From Robiginitalea myxolifaciens (GTDB taxonomy: Bacteria > Bacteroidota > Bacteroidia > Flavobacteriales > Flavobacteriaceae): 64,000 bases of DNA. Location: positions 248,001 through 312,000 of the forward strand of contig NZ_FOYQ01000002.1 of NCBI RefSeq assembly GCF_900115205.1. The letters are read 5' to 3'. The notes under the pieces were generated by a model, which made no database searches, was not told the DNA's origin, and worked only from the letters and a program-made list of their open reading frames with translations. The translations under genes and the position numbers were made by a program. Below are positions 8,382-17,179 of the stretch, one piece after another. Each line of letters opens with the position of its first letter. Position 1 is the stretch's first letter.

Positions 8382-8492
8382 TTAGTGAACGTAGTTGCGG
8401 GCTTCCGACCAACGTACTCGTTTACTTCCTTTGAAATTTGAGAAATAACTAAATCTTCTCGCTTCTGTGGGTGATCCAATACTTGTTTTCAT
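8382..8492 (-). CDS. Predicted 36-aa arginine-rich microprotein, paralog B
   Basis: A minus-strand frame from ATG at 8492-8490 to TAA at 8384-8382 encodes 36 residues. It carries the same blocks as paralog A: SPTEARRF, FS.F, SKRVRW, then W.EARNYVH at the end. It is the upstream copy of the tandem pair; 59 bases separate its stop from the ATG of paralog A. It is too short for ordinary gene callers. An AT-rich 400-base region upstream probably holds its promoter. A nucleic-acid-binding or ribosome-associated role would fit the basic composition, but that is only a guess. Confidence 0.6.
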   Translation of the reverse strand: MKTSIGSPTEARRFSYFSNFKGSKRVRWSEARNYVH

Positions 8493-8892
8493 GATGTTTT
8501 ATTTTTTGATGATGATTGTTTTTTGTCTACGCTGATTCCGCCTGACCATCCCCATCCCAGGGCGAAGCCCCGGTCCAGGTAATAATATTTATTTTGTTTA
8601 AAGGTCATCGTATATCAATTTTGACTACACCAATAAGACGACCACAAAAATAAAATGTTACAGTACTATGCATAAAAAGGTACTGTTTTAAACAATTATT
8701 AAGAAAGAAAAATCGTCCCAAAATAATATAAACCATTGTTTATCAGATATATAAACGAAAGGTGTGAAAAAATCAGTTTTGGTAATATTTAACATATTTT
8801 CCGAAGTGTTGGTGATTATCTCGCATAAAATTTCATGAGAATTCTGCGCAAAATGGGTGAGCTTTTCCATTCATTCGTATATTTCTGCTGCC
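8493..8892. other. AT-rich intergenic region between microprotein pair and SDR gene
   Basis: About 400 bases without a convincing gene. From about 8580 onward it is strongly AT-rich. It must contain the promoters of the minus-strand microproteins and of the plus-strand SDR at 8893; TATATTTC at about 8879-8886, a few bases before the SDR ATG, resembles the Bacteroidota TAnnTTTG element. A short GGGC-GAA-GCCC hairpin is present near 8560-8570. I saw no RNA gene or repeat family. Confidence 0.5.
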
Positions 8893-9648
8893 ATGGAATT
8901 AAAAGGAGAGCACATATTTTTGACGGGAGCCTCTAAAGGAATAGGAGCTGGTATAGCCCATTCGTTGCTCGAAGCGGGAGCAACTTTAAGCCTGCACTAT
9001 AATAGTGGGGTAGGAGATCTCGCAAAAGCCATTTCGGAACATCCGGGAGCGGCCCACCAACTCGTTCAGGCCAATTTTGAAGATATCGGGGTTATTCAGG
9101 AGCTTTTCGGTCAGGTTATCGGTTTCCAATCCCCATTAAACACCCTAATTCTGAACGCAGGTGTTTTTATTCCCCATGAGCCGGGGATGGCCCCTGAGAC
9201 CTGGTGGGAAATTTGGCAAAAAACCATGCGGATTAATTTGGATGCCTGTGGTCTGCTCACCAAACTGGCTTTGGACCATTTTATGGAAAACGGTGGGGGA
9301 CGTATAATATATATAGGTAGCCGTGCTGCTTTCCGCGGGGAGACTTCCGCTTATCTGGCTTATGCCGCCTCAAAGGGAGGAGTAACTTCCCTGGCCCGGA
9401 GCGTGGCGCGATCATTTGGCAAGTATGGGGTGAAATCCTTTGTGGTAGCCCCTGGATTTACCAGAACTCCTATGGCAGAGCCATTTATCAAACAGGCAGG
9501 TGAGGAGAAGATTCTGGAGGAATTAGCATTGAATGAATTAACAGAGCCCAAAGACATTGCACCCCTTATCCGGTTCATTTGTAGCGGACAAATGGATCAT
9601 GCTACAGGTACAACAATTGACGTCAATGCAGGCAGCTATATGCACTAA
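8893..9648 (+). CDS. Short-chain dehydrogenase/reductase (SDR)
   Basis: The ATG at 8893 gives 251 residues starting MELKGEHIFLTGASKGIG, the classical SDR cofactor loop TGxxxGxG. Also present are NAG (residues near 88), a catalytic Ser in IGSRAA, and Tyr and Lys in the YAASK motif (Y-x3-K). An in-frame GTG at 8857 would add 12 residues before the first strand and is unlikely. The end (GTTIDVNAGSYMH) matches FabG-like SDRs. The lack of a conserved Arg/Asp pattern I can judge leaves NAD versus NADP use open. It stands alone, so no pathway is indicated. Confidence 0.85.
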   Translation: MELKGEHIFLTGASKGIGAGIAHSLLEAGATLSLHYNSGVGDLAKAISEHPGAAHQLVQANFEDIGVIQELFGQVIGFQSPLNTLILNAGVFIPHEPGMAPETWWEIWQKTMRINLDACGLLTKLALDHFMENGGGRIIYIGSRAAFRGETSAYLAYAASKGGVTSLARSVARSFGKYGVKSFVVAPGFTRTPMAEPFIKQAGEEKILEELALNELTEPKDIAPLIRFICSGQMDHATGTTIDVNAGSYMH

Positions 9649-9796
9649 AGATTACCCTTTGGCTAAACTTTTGTTAATTATAATAATAAGGTCTGCTATT
9701 TGTACTAATTTGAGCGATCATTTAACAAGCTGAACAAACTGGTATTCTTTGCGTGAAGCGTAAAATTTAACTGGTAACTTAAATAAAGACCCCTAA

Positions 9797-10021
9797 ATGG
9801 AATTATTACTGCAACGGGCCGAAGAGTTCGAAAACAGAAAATGGTCCAGAATTTCAACAAGTGATCGGGTACAGGCCTCCCGAGATTTAAAAGCCCTGAT
9901 CCTGGACATCAATGAAATATACAAACAGGATCGCGATCAGAAGTTAATGGACGTAATGAAGCGCCTGACTGAGATCAAACGTAAAATCGAAAAACGACTC
10001 AAAGGTCGTCTGGAGGTTTAA
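9797..10021 (+). CDS. Small conserved helical protein of unknown function
   Basis: A 74-residue product, highly charged and predicted helical throughout (MELLLQRAEEFENRKW, then KRLTEIKRKIEKRLKGR). It has no signal or membrane segment. It starts at an ATG after a 148-base AT-rich gap and is followed by its own terminator at 10044-10069, which supports expression as a single gene. I think I have seen similar short proteins in flavobacteria but cannot name a family. A coiled-coil or nucleic-acid-associated role is possible from the basic C-terminus; this is inference. Confidence 0.7.
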   Translation: MELLLQRAEEFENRKWSRISTSDRVQASRDLKALILDINEIYKQDRDQKLMDVMKRLTEIKRKIEKRLKGRLEV

Positions 10022-10043
10022 TCCTCTGATACGTCAAAGAAAG

Positions 10044-10069
10044 AACCGTCCATTTTGGGCGGTTTTTTT
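10044..10069. terminator. Rho-independent terminator
   Basis: An 8-bp stem (AACCGTCC at 10044-10051 with GGGCGGTT at 10057-10064, one G-T pair) is closed by five bases and followed by TTTTT. It lies 23 bases after the 74-aa gene. On the minus strand the stem is preceded by an A-rich run and lies just past the stop of the small frame at 10072-10182, so it may also serve that one. Confidence 0.85.
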
Positions 10070-10071
10070 GT

Positions 10072-10182
10072 TTACGACAAACTCTTACGCGATTGCAATC
10101 GGTAATTCCTGGAGAATTCCCACCCCCCTTGGTTGCTGTACTGCAAACTTCTCAGGTTGTATTTCATGTCTAGTGAACTCAT
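10072..10182 (-). CDS. Possible 36-aa microprotein C
   Basis: A minus-strand frame runs from ATG at 10182-10180 to TAA at 10074-10072 and encodes 36 residues. There is an internal ATG at 10167 (MKYNLRSLQYS) that could be the real start. Its middle (GGWEFSRNYRLQ) resembles the C-terminal block of microproteins A and B (RWTESRNY and RWSEARNY): all share a Trp followed three residues later by RNY. The stop is directly in front of a terminator that also works on this strand. With one weakly matching block and short length, this is a candidate only. Confidence 0.35.
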   Translation of the reverse strand: MSSLDMKYNLRSLQYSNQGGWEFSRNYRLQSRKSLS

Positions 10183-10277
10183 GGCTCTCGTTTATTAAAT
10201 AGACTTCCTATTTCGGGAATTGTTACATCTCCAGCACTTAGATTCTTTTTTGTACATTACCCTAAAGTCCTAATAAC

Positions 10278-10973
10278 ATGGTTTTTAGAGGTATTTTATT
10301 CGTGCTTTTCCTGAGTTTCCTCTCACTTCAATCGGAAGTTAACGCACAGGTCAGCGAACAGGGGTTTCAGGTAAGTATTGGCCGTTCTTTCATTGGGCCT
10401 GCCAAACAAATGTCCAATCATTTAGAGGACAATGGGTACAATGCCAGCTCTGCAGGATTCATCTTTGGTCCGGTGAACTATCCAGAGGAAACATCGGGCG
10501 GTACGGTCGTTACCCTGGCGTATCGGTGGGGAAATAACCCCCAAAATGGTTGGAAGGTCGAGGCTTTCTATGGGAATCTCGGGGAATCCACCGGTCAAAA
10601 TGCCAGTGGGGATTTTATCGACGTAGGATTTCGAAGCATTGGCTTTGGAGCCAGTCGCATCTGGAACCGAGGCGCAGTTGAATTTAGCCTGGGGCCAAGA
10701 ATCCTGGTAAATTCCGCTTTTGATATTGACGATTTAAACGAATCCAATAATACGCTCAATACAGCATTTGCCTTTGGAGTGGAAGGGGGTATGGATATCA
10801 GAATCTGGAAATCGGCCCGTACTTATGGGCTTCTTGGCGTCACCGGGCTGCTTACACATGGTACGGAAATGGGTCCCTTTCCAGAACAGTACAGTGACCC
10901 GGAGGAATTGGAAGCCACAACCTTGAATTACAGCCATGGAACCTTCCGTTTTATTTTAGGAGTCACTTTTTAA
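10278..10973 (+). CDS. Putative outer-membrane beta-barrel protein
   Basis: A 231-residue product with a signal peptide (cleavage near NAQ, residue 24), followed by alternating amphipathic strands separated by glycine and asparagine turns (VVTLAYRWGNN, WKVEAFYGNLG, SIGFGASRIW, FRFILGVTF). The terminal Phe of FRFILGVTF matches the beta-signal recognised by the BAM complex. No porin or OmpA-like family is specifically recognisable. It stands between the 74-aa gene and a transporter, on the same strand, with a long upstream gap. Function unknown. Confidence 0.65.
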   Translation: MVFRGILFVLFLSFLSLQSEVNAQVSEQGFQVSIGRSFIGPAKQMSNHLEDNGYNASSAGFIFGPVNYPEETSGGTVVTLAYRWGNNPQNGWKVEAFYGNLGESTGQNASGDFIDVGFRSIGFGASRIWNRGAVEFSLGPRILVNSAFDIDDLNESNNTLNTAFAFGVEGGMDIRIWKSARTYGLLGVTGLLTHGTEMGPFPEQYSDPEELEATTLNYSHGTFRFILGVTF

Positions 10974-11016
10974 GACGGAGTCCGATTTCCCCGTAACTTA
11001 GCAGGGAATCTAAGGC

Positions 11017-11976
11017 ATGGAAAAAAAGACCTCCCTTCCGCTCATTATTGCGGCATTCTTCGCCATCTATGTGATCTGGGGGTCTACCTATCTCCTGAAT
11101 AAAGTTGCGGTAGGGGAGTTACCCCCCTTTATGCTGGCTGCTGTTCGCTTTGTCAGCGCCGGACTCCTGGTATTTGGAATCGCAGCATTACTTGGAAAAC
11201 CTTTACGAATCAGCAGGAAACAATTCCTGAACGCCACCTTTGCCGGCTTCCTGTTTCTGAGTCTCGGGAATGGCATGGTAGTCTGGGCGCTGAAATACGT
11301 CGACAGTAACTTTGCGGCACTTATTATCTCTGCACAACCCTTGCTCGTCATGTTTATGATGTGGATGCTGCAAGGACAACGCCTGCGGCCTATGTCGCTG
11401 GTAGGTGTCTTTTTGGGAGCCCTGGGAATCTACTTACTGGTGAGTCAGGCAACCCTGGTGCGTCATCCACTGGCCTGGGTGGGAATCCTGATGATTGTTT
11501 CTGCCATGATTGCCTGGGCCTATGGAAGTTTGTTCGTAGGAAAGGCCGATATGCCGTCCAACTTCTTTGTAAACACCGCTTATCAAATGCTTATAGGGGG
11601 AATATTCCTGGGATTGATGAGTATTGGGGCAGGGGAGGCCTGGGTAGCTCCTTCCACCTGGTCATTGCCCACTATTTGGTCCATGGCACTTCTCGTGATT
11701 TTCGGGAGTATTGTGGCCTTCACTTCTTTTAATTTCCTCCTGAAGAATGTATCTCCCGAAAAGGTGGCCACGAACACCTATGTAAACCCTATTGTGGCCA
11801 TGTTCCTGGGTTGGTATTTCCTGGAGGAACCCATAACCGGCCAGTCTATGGTGGCCGCGCTGATCCTGCTTACGGGTGTTTATTTTATCAACACCGGCCG
11901 CAAGAAGATTGGATTGCGGCGTTTCCAGGGTAAAGAAAATGGAGTACGCAAAGAAGCTGCTTCAGAAAGGGAGTAA
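11017..11976 (+). CDS. EamA/DMT-superfamily transporter
   Basis: The 319-residue product is an inner-membrane protein with about ten hydrophobic segments and two EamA repeats. Each repeat starts with the family pattern: IYVIWGSTYLLNKVA at residues 17-31, and AWAYGSLFVGK at the start of the second half. Such carriers export amino acids or metabolites (YedA/RhaT-like group). A basic tail (GRKKIGLRRFQGK) follows the last helix and faces the cytoplasm by the positive-inside rule. The gene is convergent with the DUF5916 gene, with 12 bases between stops. The substrate cannot be inferred. Confidence 0.85.
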   Translation: MEKKTSLPLIIAAFFAIYVIWGSTYLLNKVAVGELPPFMLAAVRFVSAGLLVFGIAALLGKPLRISRKQFLNATFAGFLFLSLGNGMVVWALKYVDSNFAALIISAQPLLVMFMMWMLQGQRLRPMSLVGVFLGALGIYLLVSQATLVRHPLAWVGILMIVSAMIAWAYGSLFVGKADMPSNFFVNTAYQMLIGGIFLGLMSIGAGEAWVAPSTWSLPTIWSMALLVIFGSIVAFTSFNFLLKNVSPEKVATNTYVNPIVAMFLGWYFLEEPITGQSMVAALILLTGVYFINTGRKKIGLRRFQGKENGVRKEAASERE

Positions 11977-11988
11977 GCCCCTAGAATA

Positions 11989-14208
11989 CTATTTAATCAG
12001 GTCAAACCGGTGGGTGTACTTGATCGTGAATACCTGGTTATCCAGCCCGTCGATCATATCGTCGTCCTGAACCAGGTTCCACACCACAAACAGGCCGGTA
12101 TTGGCGTTTTGCAGCCAGCCAAAGCGGGCATTGACCGACGTAATATTCGATACGTTGTTTCGCTGCACCAGGGTTTGAAGGAAGATTCGCGGGGTAAACG
12201 AATAAGCAAATCGCAAACCACCCACTACTGCCGTTTCAATCCCAGCTCCCAGATCCAGGTAATTGTGACTAAAGGTGAGGGAGGAATTAAACCGATCCCC
12301 CAGACGCAAGTTGGCAGTACCACTGTTGGATATACGATTTCCATCGAAGTACCCGCCGATAAAGGTTCGCGAACTTAAGGAGAAGGCATTGTTAGGATTG
12401 GTGATCAAAACAAGTTGCAATTCTTCATTGTTGTAATAACCCACAGGCACTTCCAAGCCCGCTATATCGAAGGGCGCCAAGACATTCTCAGCGGTGAAGT
12501 TGATTCCGGTGTGTATCTCAAAGCCACTGCGCCAACCCCAGTGGTTATCGATATGCCAGAAACTCGTAATCAGATCTCCGTCGAAATTCCAATATCCCCT
12601 GTAGGAAGTATGCGGCCGTATTTCCAGGAAGTTCCCCGCATTCTCGAAACGCTTGGCCTTGAATATCAAAAGCTCCGGTTTCCTAAAAGCATCGCGCTGC
12701 AGGAAGCCTACTTCCGGGTTAAATCCTTCGCCTACCTGTGTATACCCGGCCGCCAGGTTCCATCCATTCCAATCGTAATTCCCCCGAATCTTAAAGGCTA
12801 TATCGTCGGATTCGATGCCGGGAGTAGTACTCTTGGCGATAAACCCGGTAACTTCTGCCTTATTGCCAATGCCCCACTTGCCATCGAGGGCAAAAACGCG
12901 GTTGTAATCATCGTCCAGGCCCCCTAAACCTGCTCGGCTAACAAACATTCCCCCAAGGGCAGAACGGCTGCCCTCAAAATTGTGATTTACCCGGGCTACG
13001 GAATAATTGTTTTCCACAATCCCCTGATCATCGATCTCGTCGGTAAATATGCTGAGCAATCCAACATTGGTTTGTCCGATCTTCCCCGACATACGTGCCC
13101 CACCGATGATGGGAACTATATTTCCACTGCCCGCCAGACCAATCCGGCGGCTGAAGAATAAATCCACTTCCCCCGGGGTACCCACCGTAAACTGCCCTGC
13201 ATTCTCCAGGAAAAAGGCCCGTTTCTCAGGGAAAAAAAGGTTAAACCGGTCCAGGTTTATCTGCTGGTCGTCTACTTCTACCTGGGCAAAATCCGTATTA
13301 TAGGTTAAGTCCAGTGTAAGGCTGGGAGTGATGCTGTATTTCACATCCAGTCCGGCCTCAAAGCGGGTATCGTTGTCGGCGGGATCAACCGAGCGATCGT
13401 TAACGACCTGTCCCAATACATAAGGAATGAGTTTCAGGTTCCCGGGATTCCGCAGGTTAAGTCCGGTGAGTTTTCCGGCCAGCGACAGACGCTTCATGTC
13501 AAAACCCAACGGGAGTCGGGTCCAAAAGGCCGTTTCGGTATTCTTGCTGATGTTACGCCTGAAGTTGAGTCCCCAGGTTTTATCTTCCCCAGGCGCAAAC
13601 CGCAGAGAACTCAGGGGAATAGCAAATTCGGCACTCCAGCCGTAATCCCCGATCTCGGAGCGCACCGACCAGGTGGCATCCCAATTCAGGTTGGTTCCTC
13701 CTATTACCCCGCCCTGTTGACGGTTGGCGCTAAAACTACCCTTACCTTCATTGTCTATCTGTGCATCGTATTCCATACCCTGGCCATTGGTCCCAAAGAG
13801 GAATCCATTTTGCTGGTCGTTATAGGTGTCAACAATGAAAAGGAAACTATCCTCGTCGTTCAGGTCAGCATCGCGACGGGAGTCAGAAACAACAATTTTA
13901 TCGGGCTCTGAATCGTAACATACCACGCCTACATAAAGCGTCCGTTGCGTATAGGCAATCCGGATTGCGGTCCGCTCAGATACCGGTTGCCCCAGGTTGG
14001 GTCGCAATTGCACCAAATCTTCAATGGCCGGGATGCTTTTCCATGCAGGGTCGTTGAGCACATCCCCATCGACTACCGGGCTTTCCTCAATAGCCGTTGC
14101 CATATACTCCGGGCGAACCACCGAGTCTATCCCGGTAGTTTGGCTGAGTAAAAAATGATGTACAAATAGGAATAGTAGGAGGAGGGAGGGTCTCAGCAGG
14201 GTTTTCAT
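11989..14208 (-). CDS. DUF5916 protein with N-terminal CBM9-like domain
   Basis: The 739-residue exported protein has a signal peptide (ending HHFLLSQ). A CBM9-like sugar-binding fold follows at about 35-220 (PVVDGDVLNDPAW, FLFIVDTYND, WSAEFAIPLSSLRF). The rest is a long DUF5916 region of beta strands (GLNFRRNISKN, LNLDRFNLFFPEKRAFFLEN) that probably forms an outer-membrane barrel. The combination is common in Bacteroidota and is thought to handle glycans or hydrolase products at the cell surface, but no activity has been assigned as far as I know. It is a single gene, convergent with the transporter. The C-terminus (TIKYTHRFDLIK) is strand-like. Confidence 0.85.
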   Translation of the reverse strand: MKTLLRPSLLLLFLFVHHFLLSQTTGIDSVVRPEYMATAIEESPVVDGDVLNDPAWKSIPAIEDLVQLRPNLGQPVSERTAIRIAYTQRTLYVGVVCYDSEPDKIVVSDSRRDADLNDEDSFLFIVDTYNDQQNGFLFGTNGQGMEYDAQIDNEGKGSFSANRQQGGVIGGTNLNWDATWSVRSEIGDYGWSAEFAIPLSSLRFAPGEDKTWGLNFRRNISKNTETAFWTRLPLGFDMKRLSLAGKLTGLNLRNPGNLKLIPYVLGQVVNDRSVDPADNDTRFEAGLDVKYSITPSLTLDLTYNTDFAQVEVDDQQINLDRFNLFFPEKRAFFLENAGQFTVGTPGEVDLFFSRRIGLAGSGNIVPIIGGARMSGKIGQTNVGLLSIFTDEIDDQGIVENNYSVARVNHNFEGSRSALGGMFVSRAGLGGLDDDYNRVFALDGKWGIGNKAEVTGFIAKSTTPGIESDDIAFKIRGNYDWNGWNLAAGYTQVGEGFNPEVGFLQRDAFRKPELLIFKAKRFENAGNFLEIRPHTSYRGYWNFDGDLITSFWHIDNHWGWRSGFEIHTGINFTAENVLAPFDIAGLEVPVGYYNNEELQLVLITNPNNAFSLSSRTFIGGYFDGNRISNSGTANLRLGDRFNSSLTFSHNYLDLGAGIETAVVGGLRFAYSFTPRIFLQTLVQRNNVSNITSVNARFGWLQNANTGLFVVWNLVQDDDMIDGLDNQVFTIKYTHRFDLIK

Positions 14209-14272
14209 CTACCGGCGGTGCGTTTGGTTGGTACCGATAAATATAGTGTTTTTGGGAGGACAGCTTTACTCC

Positions 14273-15142
14273 TTAAGGGGTAGTATTTATAATCTCAAAA
14301 AAAGCAGCAGCATCCTTGAGGTTGCCTAAACCAAGTATGAAACAGGCTTCGGACATATCTGAAAAATCAAGGCCTCCTTTGAAAATATCGTTGTTGCGAT
14401 AGCGCTGGTTCTCCCCGTTGTACCGATTGGCTTCCGCTAGGGCAAGTTCCCAAATGTCCCGAAGATCGGGATCTTGTAGCTCTGCTTCCAAATCAAACAC
14501 CGCTTTGGTAACGAATCCCGGACTACCATTACCAACAGCGTTCCCATCCGGAATCTTGATATAATCGCAGTTTGCCTTTACGAATGTTAAATCCTTAGGG
14601 GTGGTCGACTGCTCGTTCCATTTACTGTGCTGCACCACGTGAAATTGCTTTTCGAGTTGCGTGCTGTATCCGTTTTTCATGAGTTTCGCCAGGACATCGG
14701 CGCTAAAATCTGATTGCCCCGCTTCTGCAATCCATACAGCACCGCCAGCATCTAATATTCCTGCGGCCCTTTCAGTAACAGTTGCCACAGCCCCATCCCA
14801 ATCGGTATGAGCATCCGTCCAATTCCCGGGAAAAATCGCATCGAATAAGGTATTGGGTGGCACGTAGGCCCCGTTTTGCATGCCGTAGCTACCGCCTACC
14901 ACGTGGAATTCGATATCGGAATAATCCTGGTGGCGCATCAAAGAGGCCAGGGCTGCAGCGCTATGCAGGTCGTCTACATCGGTTTTGCAATCGTATTGCG
15001 CCAGCAGCAGGTCCTTATCCCGGTTGAAAGCCACATCCTGGCCTGCCAAAGGACTGCAGCCGAGCAAGATCAGGATGAGCGAAGCGATACAGAAACGTGC
15101 AAATAAAGCACCCTGAGCCAAAAAAGTTGAAGATTGTGTCAT
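14273..15142 (-). CDS. Nucleoside-hydrolase-like lipoprotein
   Basis: The start at 15142 (MTQSSTF) gives 289 residues with a signal ending ILILLGCSPLAGQ; Cys is the likely lipid anchor, although cleavage after LAG is possible. The first mature strand, LLLAQYDCKTDVDDLHSAAA, resembles the DxDxxxDD calcium and ribose site of inosine-uridine-type nucleoside hydrolases, with Asp-Val-Asp-Asp aligned to the second half of that motif. Later parts (VWIAEAGQSDF, GSPGFVTKAVFDLE) fit poorly with catalytic nucleoside hydrolases, so I call it only a superfamily relative (DUF1593-like group). It is a single minus-strand gene divergent from 15257. Confidence 0.55.
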   Translation of the reverse strand: MTQSSTFLAQGALFARFCIASLILILLGCSPLAGQDVAFNRDKDLLLAQYDCKTDVDDLHSAAALASLMRHQDYSDIEFHVVGGSYGMQNGAYVPPNTLFDAIFPGNWTDAHTDWDGAVATVTERAAGILDAGGAVWIAEAGQSDFSADVLAKLMKNGYSTQLEKQFHVVQHSKWNEQSTTPKDLTFVKANCDYIKIPDGNAVGNGSPGFVTKAVFDLEAELQDPDLRDIWELALAEANRYNGENQRYRNNDIFKGGLDFSDMSEACFILGLGNLKDAAAFFEIINTTP

Positions 15143-15194
15143 AAATCTAAAGTACAAAAGCCTTGCTAAAGTCATGCCATTTATACAATGCCTG

Positions 15195-15202
15195 TATCTT
15201 TG
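15195..15202 (+). promoter_or_regulatory. Putative Bacteroidota promoter -7 element (TATCTTTG)
   Basis: TATCTTTG matches the Bacteroidota consensus TAnnTTTG. It lies about 55 bases before the start of the 15257 gene. The nearest upstream TTG (15163-15165) is about 29 bases away, longer than the usual spacing, so the -33 half is doubtful. Confidence 0.35.
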
Positions 15203-15256
15203 CCGAAGAAAAAGAACCTTTTAATGATCCGATACGGCATTTGATCCGTACATAGG

Positions 15257-17179
15257 GTGGGTTCTAAATTAGATAAGGGCATCAATTTTCTTTTTCAACA
15301 ATACCAATTCAATAAGCTTACCCGTCTGCTGTGCATTACTATGCTCCTGTTATGCGGTCCAACTCTGACTGCACAGGAAGCCGAAATGTATTCCGGGGAA
15401 TTCCGTGTAGGGAAGTACTCCGGTCAGGCCAACTTTGGTTACGAGATCCGGGAGGGAGACACCTTGCTTCAGGGACCTTTTGTCTTTCAGCGCTCCAATT
15501 TGGGCGCCTTACTGGAATCCGGTGATTACACCTTTGTTTTCAGGGGCAATTTTGCAGACGATTATCCTTCGGGAGCCTGGGAATTTCAGTTCGGGGAGTT
15601 CAGTACCGACAGCCAAACCGAGGTCGTCGATTTTCAATATAAGGTCAATGTAAGCGGGAAGCAGCACGAAGCCCTGGGGATCATGTCCGAAGGGAAGCCT
15701 GATGGTCTCTGGACGCATACCGTCAATGAAGTGCGCAATTCCAAGTTGGAAGACGTCCTTTTTCGCAGCAGTATACGCTTTGATAAGGGAATTCCTCAGA
15801 AAACCTTTCAGATTGCCTTCAATGGCAATACCCTGGCTGGTCGCTTACTCAGAAACGGGTTGGCCCATGATCAATGGACCCTGTATTCAGATGAGGCTGC
15901 CGGAGGAGCTACTGAGCATTGGTTTTTCAATGAAGGCGTCTTAGAACGCCTCGAATTCCAAAGCGGGGAAGCATGGCAAACCATTGACTTTAGCGATAAT
16001 CCAGGAGGAAACTACCGCGAGGCTGCCCTGGATCAAAACTTTTTCCAATCCCTGGAATGGCAGCTGCCCGAAGGTGCATCGTTGCAGGTTCCGGATATGC
16101 TTCAGGAGAACCAAAATCGATATGCCCGAATTAATGAGGTCTTAAGTGGGCTGGGTAAATCCGATTTTAAACCCGGGTTTCGGGTAAGCATCCCGGTTCG
16201 GGATATTCCAGTAGAAAATCTGGAGCTCTGGCAATCCTTTGACAGTATTCAGCGTAAGCTACTCACCAAGACCAACGAAATCCTCGAGAATCCGCAACTA
16301 CAGTTGGCGCGAAGATCGGATGAGGAAGCGGCCACCTATTATACCCAGGTCGATACCATCAGGAAAACCTTTGCTTTACCATTTGCTAAAATGGCGCGCT
16401 GGGTGCGTTCCGGAGCACTGGGGCAAGCCAGTTTGGAGGAATTGAGCGTGCGTTTGTGGTCTACGGTTTATACCGATGATAAGGGAATCATAGATTACAG
16501 TGATTTTTCCGCTGAAAAGTATGTCGAACTCGCAACGATGATGCTCAACGGCCTGGAGGAAATCGAAGACCAAATTGCCACCCGTCTGGTTCGCCAGCGA
16601 GAAGCTCAGGAATTGCGGGAACTCGAAAAGGAAATGGTTCGCCTCATGGGCGTGTTGCAACTTCAGGTCGATTCCATTCCTCCTGGCTCTCCGGAAGCCG
16701 TGGATTTGGCAATCCGCGCCCTGGGAAGCTTTGGCGAGGAGGAAATCACCAATTATTCCTCCAAAATTGAAGATGAGGATAAAACAGCCAGTGCGCAAAA
16801 ATTGGTTACCTGCCTGAAGGACCTGAATCGCTTAGCTGAAGCGGTTGCACAACAGCCCGAACGCCAGGCGGAGATCCGCGAGGCCTATACCGATCAAATC
16901 TGGAATCCTTTTACGGCCACCATTATGGATGAAACCGTAAAAAGGCGCTTGCTGAATGCCTATACCGATGTGCTGGTCAATCACATCCTGGAGGCGGCCC
17001 GGGGCGAAAATCCTTGTGAAAAGGCGGCTTACTGGGCCCAGGTTTTGGATGCTTCCTACGAAAGGATGCTCGAATTGCGCAAAGAAGATACTTCCAAACT
17101 GGAGCGAAAGCTAAAACGGGAAAAGAACCCGCAAACGGTGATTGACATGTTTGCCCTAAACCTCGACGTCGATGAATAG
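15257..17179 (+). CDS. Exported protein with degenerate MORN-like repeats and long helical C-terminal half
   Basis: The frame from GTG 15257 gives 640 residues. The hydrophobic segment LTRLLCITMLLLCGPTLTAQ is a signal peptide; the true start could be up to about 20 codons downstream. The mature N-terminal half (about 45-250) has repeated Gly-x-W or Gly-x-F turns (DYPSGAWEFQFGEF, KPDGLWTHTVNEV, RNGLAHDQWTLY) like degenerate MORN repeats. The C-terminal half (about 290-640) is charged and predicted helical. The last 8 bases overlap the DUF2490 gene, and a true MORN protein is encoded next, so the three probably act together at the envelope. Family not recognised. Confidence 0.65.
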   Translation: MGSKLDKGINFLFQQYQFNKLTRLLCITMLLLCGPTLTAQEAEMYSGEFRVGKYSGQANFGYEIREGDTLLQGPFVFQRSNLGALLESGDYTFVFRGNFADDYPSGAWEFQFGEFSTDSQTEVVDFQYKVNVSGKQHEALGIMSEGKPDGLWTHTVNEVRNSKLEDVLFRSSIRFDKGIPQKTFQIAFNGNTLAGRLLRNGLAHDQWTLYSDEAAGGATEHWFFNEGVLERLEFQSGEAWQTIDFSDNPGGNYREAALDQNFFQSLEWQLPEGASLQVPDMLQENQNRYARINEVLSGLGKSDFKPGFRVSIPVRDIPVENLELWQSFDSIQRKLLTKTNEILENPQLQLARRSDEEAATYYTQVDTIRKTFALPFAKMARWVRSGALGQASLEELSVRLWSTVYTDDKGIIDYSDFSAEKYVELATMMLNGLEEIEDQIATRLVRQREAQELRELEKEMVRLMGVLQLQVDSIPPGSPEAVDLAIRALGSFGEEEITNYSSKIEDEDKTASAQKLVTCLKDLNRLAEAVAQQPERQAEIREAYTDQIWNPFTATIMDETVKRRLLNAYTDVLVNHILEAARGENPCEKAAYWAQVLDASYERMLELRKEDTSKLERKLKREKNPQTVIDMFALNLDVDE

